From Gayadomonas joobiniege G7 (GTDB lineage Bacteria; Pseudomonadota; Gammaproteobacteria; Enterobacterales; Alteromonadaceae), in the NCBI RefSeq assembly GCF_000300815.1, contig NZ_AMRX01000006.1:868001-932000 (forward strand): DNA of 64,000 nucleotides, written 5' to 3'. The notes below the pieces were generated by a model. It did no database searches, had not been told where the DNA came from, and worked only from the letters and a program-made list of their open reading frames with translations. This document shows, piece after piece, positions 60,167 to 64,000 of this stretch. Position 1 is the first letter of the stretch. Every line of letters starts with the position of its first letter. The translations under genes were made by a program, and so were the position numbers.

Positions 60167-60448
60167 CTACTCGTATGTACCATCTAATTTAATTTCCAAC
60201 GCTTTACGCGCTTGCCCAAAAAAATCGTTAACCAGCTTTTCAATTTCATCTCGATTATCCGAGTACAAAAGAGCCAAACCAATAAACTCATTAACTTCCT
60301 CATTCCCAACGATTTCTATTAAATCCGCACCACTCTCAACCGTCTCTTGCGCTGCTTCATCAAAAGAAGCGTATTGAGGTTTGAAAACGTAAAACGGACT
60401 ACGAGGATCGTTGTCAAACATCCGAATATCATCTGGGTAGTTGTTCAT
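60167..60448 (-). CDS. Phage early hypothetical protein, first leftward gene
   Basis: A 93-residue acidic protein (MNNYPDDIRMFDNDPRSPFYVF, EEVNEFIGLALLYSD) with AGGAAAG before its ATG. It is the first gene after the left operator cluster and therefore sits where lambda carries its earliest leftward genes. No sequence similarity to antiterminator N was noticed. Confidence 0.7.
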   Translation of the reverse strand: MNNYPDDIRMFDNDPRSPFYVFKPQYASFDEAAQETVESGADLIEIVGNEEVNEFIGLALLYSDNRDEIEKLVNDFFGQARKALEIKLDGTYE

Positions 60449-60484
60449 CGACTTTCCTAAGAGTTAAGTAAACCATGCATAAAA

Positions 60485-60545
60485 TGTAAGCCAACTTTAC
60501 AATATAGTCAAGTTAGATTTACTTAAAATATAAAGAAAACTTTAC
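60485..60545. promoter_or_regulatory. Left operator cluster (OL-like, three sites)
   Basis: Three 16-base sites with the pattern GTAAAG-N4-CTTTAC or a close variant: TGTAAGCCAACTTTAC (60485-60500), GTCAAGTTAGATTTAC (60507-60522) and ATAAAGAAAACTTTAC (60530-60545). Spacing of about 22 bases between sites places them on one face of the helix. They precede the leftward operon and match the sites between cI and cro. Confidence 0.7.
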
Positions 60546-60840
60546 TGGGTGGATTTGTTTTCTGGGATTTAATTGAAAAGAATTATTTTAGGAGTGATTT
60601 AGATCGCTTTTTGAAACAAGGAATGTAATACGAATTAGTAAATTTTAAGTGGCGAGTCGAGATTATATATGCGTATAAGGAAAGATAAGAGTAAACCTAA
60701 GATCTTATTGTCAATTTAGTCAAACCTATTGAGGCCCCATTTACTGCTTGCTTGGTGGGCTTTAGACTTATCATACAATCTTAAAAGAAACCAAGACAAG
60801 CAGATTAGAAGTCCTTTTTCAAAAAACGTCCTTTACTATA
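60546..60840. repeat. Gap with a long imperfect inverted repeat
   Basis: No gene is seen between the left operators and cI. It holds an inverted repeat CTGCTTG-CTTGGT (60744-60756) and ACCAAGACAAGCAG (60790-60803), differing by one bulged base, with a 33-base loop. It could be a terminator for cI, a small RNA or a nut-like element. The cI transcript would run into it. Confidence 0.45.
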
Positions 60841-61542
60841 TTAAAAATAAAAAGCTGCCGACCAGAAAACTTTCCCAATAACTTTTATGTCTTCCAGCTC
60901 TGAACCTTTATATGTTTCATCTGGATGCTCGTCACTGTTGAAACTCTTGATCCTTAATCCACCAGGGACACGATGTAAAACTTTAACACGCAACAAACCA
61001 GAATGATCGATGGCATACATTTTTCCATCCACGACCTGAGTTTTGGATGTGTCAATTCCTACGGTCGAACCATTCGGGAGAATAGGCTCCATACTATCGC
61101 CATTGATCTGTACACAAGCTGCGTTACTCGGATCAATATTGTGTCTTTTTAATGTTGATTTTGAAAATCGTAATTTAAATCCGTTGTCTTCACGTACCAC
61201 TTCGCTGCCAATACCTGCGCTTAACTCTACCTCTTTAAAAAATGGGAGCTCTACATCATCATCATTCAGAGGTGTTCTGCTGTCCCAAGTTTCAAATTCA
61301 CCTAACACCCCACCTTTATCGTTATGTTGGCTTGGTTCATTTTCGCTGCCTGTTAACAAATAGGCAGGGGTAACCCCTAGCGCTTTCGCTAGTTTAAAAA
61401 ATTTGTCCGACTTAATTTCAATGTTCGGATTATTTTCCCATTGAGATATAGCCGAATGTGAAACACCTACTCTCTTACCTAATTCATGTATAGATAATTT
61501 GAGCTGCTTTCTGCGGTGTCTAATTCGTTCACTTTTATTCAT
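60841..61542 (-). CDS. CI-like phage repressor (HTH plus S24 peptidase)
   Basis: Lysogeny repressor of 233 residues. Residues 1-65 form an HTH_3 domain (KLSIHELGKRVGVSHSAISQWE). The C-terminal half is a LexA/CI-type peptidase with an Ala-Gly cleavage site in ELSAGIGSE, the serine in INGDSMEP and a downstream lysine in LLRVKVLHR. RecA-stimulated self-cleavage and SOS induction are therefore expected. It is divergent from cro with three operators between them. Confidence 0.94.
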   Translation of the reverse strand: MNKSERIRHRRKQLKLSIHELGKRVGVSHSAISQWENNPNIEIKSDKFFKLAKALGVTPAYLLTGSENEPSQHNDKGGVLGEFETWDSRTPLNDDDVELPFFKEVELSAGIGSEVVREDNGFKLRFSKSTLKRHNIDPSNAACVQINGDSMEPILPNGSTVGIDTSKTQVVDGKMYAIDHSGLLRVKVLHRVPGGLRIKSFNSDEHPDETYKGSELEDIKVIGKVFWSAAFYF

Positions 61543-61543
61543 A

Positions 61544-61627
61544 GTAAAGTTAGCTTAACACAATATTTTGTAAAGTTATCTTGATTTATCATTAATTATT
61601 ATTTACCTTATATAAAGCAATCTTTAC
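61544..61627. promoter_or_regulatory. Right operator cluster (OR-like, three sites)
   Basis: Three 16-base sites: GTAAAGTTAGCTTAAC (61544-61559), GTAAAGTTATCTTGAT (61570-61585) and ATAAAGCAATCTTTAC (61612-61627), the last just before cro. They fit the same GTAAAG-N4-CTTTAC pattern as the left cluster. This cI-cro intergenic region should hold the divergent PRM and PR promoters. Binding by CI and Cro is inferred from position. Confidence 0.75.
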
Positions 61628-61639
61628 ATAGAGGGTTTT

Positions 61640-61828
61640 ATGAAAACGTCCACCGCAATAGCTTTTTATGGTAATGCCACAAGGTTAGCCGACGCATTAA
61701 AAGTAAGCAGACAGGCTATCTCTCAATGGGGTGAAAAAGTTCCCCCTCTTCGTGCATACGAATTAGAACGCCTAACTAATGGCAAATTAAAGGCGGTTGA
61801 AGAGTTAGCCGACTCTGACGCTGCTTAA
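61640..61828 (+). CDS. Cro-like repressor
   Basis: A 62-residue protein: AIAFYGNATRLADALKVSRQAISQWGEKVPPLRAYELERLT is a Cro/Cro-like helix-turn-helix. First gene of the rightward operon, divergent from cI, as in lambdoid phages. It should repress cI transcription and early genes from the operators described beside it. Confidence 0.9.
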   Translation: MKTSTAIAFYGNATRLADALKVSRQAISQWGEKVPPLRAYELERLTNGKLKAVEELADSDAA

Positions 61829-61849
61829 AAACAACAAGAGGACCAAACC

Positions 61850-62065
61850 ATGTCAACAAACAAACGACTTATGTCATTCAAACGTGAAAATGCGATCAAA
61901 TTAAGCGTGAATGACTTCGACGAAGAACGCATCAACCGCATTAGTCGGCAAATTGGTGAGCGCAAAGCAACAACTGCATACCGACTACTCCAATTAGCGT
62001 TAAATACGATTGAAGCTGACGACCCTAATTCTGTTTCAAGCATAAAGCTTGAGCTAACCAAGTGA
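61850..62065 (+). CDS. Small phage protein after cro
   Basis: A 71-residue basic helical protein (DFDEERINRISRQIGERKATTAYRLLQLALNT) 21 bases after cro. It occupies the position of cII in lambdoid phages and the helical pattern could be DNA-binding, but I see no recognised motif that supports calling it CII. Confidence 0.65.
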   Translation: MSTNKRLMSFKRENAIKLSVNDFDEERINRISRQIGERKATTAYRLLQLALNTIEADDPNSVSSIKLELTK

Positions 62066-62099
62066 AGCGACAGTTAAGTACCGAGAAGTAGAGGTTTTA

Positions 62100-62300
62100 A
62101 TGATAATCGAGGTAAGTATGAAAGAAATCGATAAATTAAAGAGATACGCAGTCATGCAGGGGGTATCAGCCGATGAAGCTGCTAGTATCCTAATTTCTCA
62201 AAAAGCACGTGAAATGGAGTCTTCGTTAAATAAAAACGGCAGCAATGTTTATCGACTGGTTGATTACCGCAGACAGGGTATTCCGGATCCAGCCGCATGA
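62100..62300 (+). CDS. Small phage protein
   Basis: A 66-residue protein (KEIDKLKRYAVMQGVSADEAASILISQKAREME) whose helical pattern resembles short phage early proteins. Its stop overlaps the next gene by four bases (ATGA), supporting translation. Function unknown. Confidence 0.6.
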   Translation: MIIEVSMKEIDKLKRYAVMQGVSADEAASILISQKAREMESSLNKNGSNVYRLVDYRRQGIPDPAA

Positions 62301-62668
62301 TCGAAGAATTCACAGATAATCAACAGCAAGTGATCGGCTTGCTGCTTGAGGGAGATAATACACGCAGGCTTACGCGTGACGAGATCACTGTGGCCTGCGG
62401 TTTTCAAACTATCGCATGTACTTCTGGTGTTTTAGGTCAATTAAAAACCAAAGGGATCGTCGTTAAAAGCGGCGGGCTTTGGCGTTTGACCGGTAATTAT
62501 TTACGCGAAAGGTCCTTAAAAGATCCGAACAGTACCATAGAGTTAAGCCGTAGCGACCCCAGCGACCCACGACTGCAAATTGATACCTTACAGTCACTAT
62601 CTCGGCTAATGTCAGATGATATTGCCGCGGTACTTGATGCCGTCTGTAAAAAGTTAGAGGCCGTTTAA
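62297..62668 (+). CDS. Phage winged-helix-like protein
   Basis: A 123-residue protein. The first 75 residues (NQQQVIGLLLEGDNTRRLTRDE, then LGQLKTKGIVVKSGGLWRLT) read like a winged-helix DNA-binding domain. The C-terminus (LQSLSRLMSDDIAAVLDAVC) is helical. It overlaps the previous gene by four bases and the next by one, so it is embedded in the replication operon. Role unknown. Confidence 0.65.
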   Translation: MIEEFTDNQQQVIGLLLEGDNTRRLTRDEITVACGFQTIACTSGVLGQLKTKGIVVKSGGLWRLTGNYLRERSLKDPNSTIELSRSDPSDPRLQIDTLQSLSRLMSDDIAAVLDAVCKKLEAV

Positions 62669-63456
62669 TGTATCACGCTGAATACGATGCCCTGTTTAAC
62701 GTAGACGATCTCTCTGTGAAAGATTCGCAGAGGGTTATCTATATGTTGTTACGCAGGAGAATGGACAACAAAACTTGCATCGTCGGTGAAAAGCACGCCA
62801 TCAATTATCAATATTTAATTGAGCACAGTGAATATAAGCCATTACCCGGAAGCAAAGACAGCGCACGTAGATTTAGCAAAGACCAGGTGAAACGGCTACT
62901 TGCTTCACTTGTTAGTCGCGGTTGGATCACGCCTCTGCACGACACTAACAAAGTAAAATCAAGAATGATTTTTTTAATGGATTTAGCACAAGCTGAAAAA
63001 AACCGTCTCTGTGAGGAGCGCCACTTGAGCGCCACGAGAACACCGCCACAGAAAAAACCTCTGAAAGCCCCGTCAGAATCGGGCGTTAACAAATTAGCAA
63101 CGCCAGTTGAGCGCCACAAGGGGAGCGCCACACATCTAAATAATCTAAATAAATATATCTATAACGCGCGTGAGGTTTTGCTCACTCAAGAATTTGTAAA
63201 TATTGCTCACTTGGTTGGGTATCACCACGACCATGAATCACTAAAAACCGAATTAGAAATATTTCTGGCACATAAAAACAATCGCCACAAAACGCAACCG
63301 ATCAACGATTGGGCTATGGACTGGCGAGCGTGGTGTGCGATGGCCAAAAAGTATCAACGGGGGCTAAATGAAAACAGTCACAGCCAAAAACGCGATGAAC
63401 GTGATCGGATCTCAAGACAACTCGAAGATCCAGAATACGCATTCAGAAACTTTTGA
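62668..63456 (+). CDS. Phage replication protein, O/DnaT-like
   Basis: A 262-residue protein. Residues 1-110 form a winged-helix-type domain (SARRFSKDQVKRLLASLVSRGWI). A variable linker follows, then a C-terminal domain (TQPINDWAMDWRAWCAMAKKY) similar to the DnaT-like or lambda O replication proteins of marine phages. It probably binds the phage origin and recruits the helicase loader encoded next. It overlaps the P-like gene by 89 bases. Confidence 0.75.
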   Translation: MYHAEYDALFNVDDLSVKDSQRVIYMLLRRRMDNKTCIVGEKHAINYQYLIEHSEYKPLPGSKDSARRFSKDQVKRLLASLVSRGWITPLHDTNKVKSRMIFLMDLAQAEKNRLCEERHLSATRTPPQKKPLKAPSESGVNKLATPVERHKGSATHLNNLNKYIYNAREVLLTQEFVNIAHLVGYHHDHESLKTELEIFLAHKNNRHKTQPINDWAMDWRAWCAMAKKYQRGLNENSHSQKRDERDRISRQLEDPEYAFRNF

Positions 63457-64000
63457 CGAAACTGGAAAGGCGTTGACGATCATGTTCTTCAGCAAACTTA
63501 AAACCGTTTACGGTAAAAAATTTGAGATCCAATTTGGTGGTGAACGAGCACTACAGCAAGCTCGGCGTGAATGGTATTCGGAAATATCAAAACTGACACC
63601 TGAATCAATAAACCTAGGTTTTGAGCAACTGAAATCAAACCTTGTTGAAGAAGACCCAAATTACGAATGGCCAGAGGTGTCAAAAGTGATCGCACTTTGC
63701 CAGCTGAACCAGCTAGACCAGAATCTGCCAAGTTTAGAACAAACCATTGCAGAAATCATTCAGCGCAACGGACGCTACCGCGGTGAAAATTTTGAGTACA
63801 GCCATCGACTGATCGAGTTGGTTGCACAAGATTGCGGACACTTCGTGACCCGTGAACCCTCCGATAAATTTGAGCGAAGAGTTAGAACCTCTCATAAGAA
63901 ATGGGTTAAACAAGCTCAAAAAGATGGTTTACCGCAACGCAGAGCTGCTTTGGAGTTGAAGATCGTGGAAACACCCGCGTTTGAATATTCAAACGCTCAG
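63368..64000 (+). CDS. Phage replication protein, P-like (truncated by window)
   Basis: The frame opens at an ATG at 63368 with GGGGG just upstream, overlaps the O-like gene by 89 bases and remains open to base 64000. The segment MFFSKLKTVYGKKFEIQFG and then YEWPEVSKVIALCQ resemble lambda P-type helicase loaders of vibrio and alteromonad phages. Alternative starts are the ATGs at 63395 and 63482. The C-terminus lies outside the window. Confidence 0.75.
   Translation, partial: MKTVTAKNAMNVIGSQDNSKIQNTHSETFDETGKALTIMFFSKLKTVYGKKFEIQFGGERALQQARREWYSEISKLTPESINLGFEQLKSNLVEEDPNYEWPEVSKVIALCQLNQLDQNLPSLEQTIAEIIQRNGRYRGENFEYSHRLIELVAQDCGHFVTREPSDKFERRVRTSHKKWVKQAQKDGLPQRRAALELKIVETPAFEYSNAQ

Noticed and set aside
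61850-62065. Possible CII activator
   Set aside because: Only position after cro supports it; no helix-turn-helix or CII-like motif is evident, so it is left as unknown.
1-64000. CRISPR arrays, tRNA or rRNA genes, insertion sequences
   Set aside because: No regular spacer-repeat arrays, tRNA cloverleaf signatures or complete transposase genes were recognised. The repeats found are attC sites, operators and terminators.

Overview
The window reads as the chromosome of a marine gammaproteobacterium, most likely in Alteromonadales (Catenovulum/Alteromonas-like). The reasons are the AT-leaning base composition, the classic gammaproteobacterial gene orders (rpsB-tsf-pyrH-frr-uppS-cdsA-dxr-rseP-bamA-skp-lpxD-fabZ-lpxA-lpxB-rnhB-dnaE and lepA-lepB-rnc-era-recO-pdxJ-acpS), an Fnr/cbb3 oxidase cluster of Shewanella/Vibrio type, and sulfatases paired with a beta-helix glycosidase. 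Genus-level placement is inference.

Layout. 1-17.3 kb (minus strand): a long translation, nucleotide and envelope-biogenesis block ending in a dnaE cut by the window edge. 17.4-21.8 kb (plus): map, glnD, dapD. 21.9-25.2 kb: a galactose module, galR (plus) converging on galT-galK (minus). 25.6-34.4 kb (plus): cbb3 oxidase ccoNOQP, its assembly genes fixH-ccoI-ccoS, a TauE/SafE-like membrane protein, then fnr and uspE. 34.4-35.4 kb: ttcA. 35.5-40.9 kb (minus): a three-gene accessory block of two S1 sulfatases and a lipoprotein beta-helix enzyme with a C-terminal PDZ domain, probably acting on a sulfated, perhaps fucose-containing, polysaccharide. 41-46.6 kb: speD, a DUF3802-like gene, a PatB/MalY C-S lyase, asnB and a diguanylate cyclase. 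46.6-52.7 kb (minus): the lepA-to-acpS block.

53.4-55.2 kb is the most interesting stretch: a degenerate integron. Three gene cassettes (lipoprotein, Nudix hydrolase, DUF5713 protein) lie head to tail on the minus strand, each closed by a recognisable attC. In all three the 7-base core at the cassette 5' end is the exact reverse complement of the R'' core of its own attC. On the far side, on the opposite strand as integron architecture requires, about 26 codons of the 3' end of an integron integrase remain, with the catalytic tyrosine but without the rest of the gene.

55.3-64.0 kb is the early region of a lambdoid prophage running off the right edge: a leftward recombination operon (RecE-like nuclease, RecT, a coiled-coil protein, a Dam-type methylase, an AlpA-like regulator), an S24-type CI repressor, Cro, and a rightward replication operon (O-like and P-like). 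Six 16-bp operator-like repeats, three to the left of cI and three between cI and cro, form a lambda-like OL/OR pair. No phage integrase is visible at the left end.

No rRNA, tRNA, CRISPR array or intact insertion sequence was recognised.
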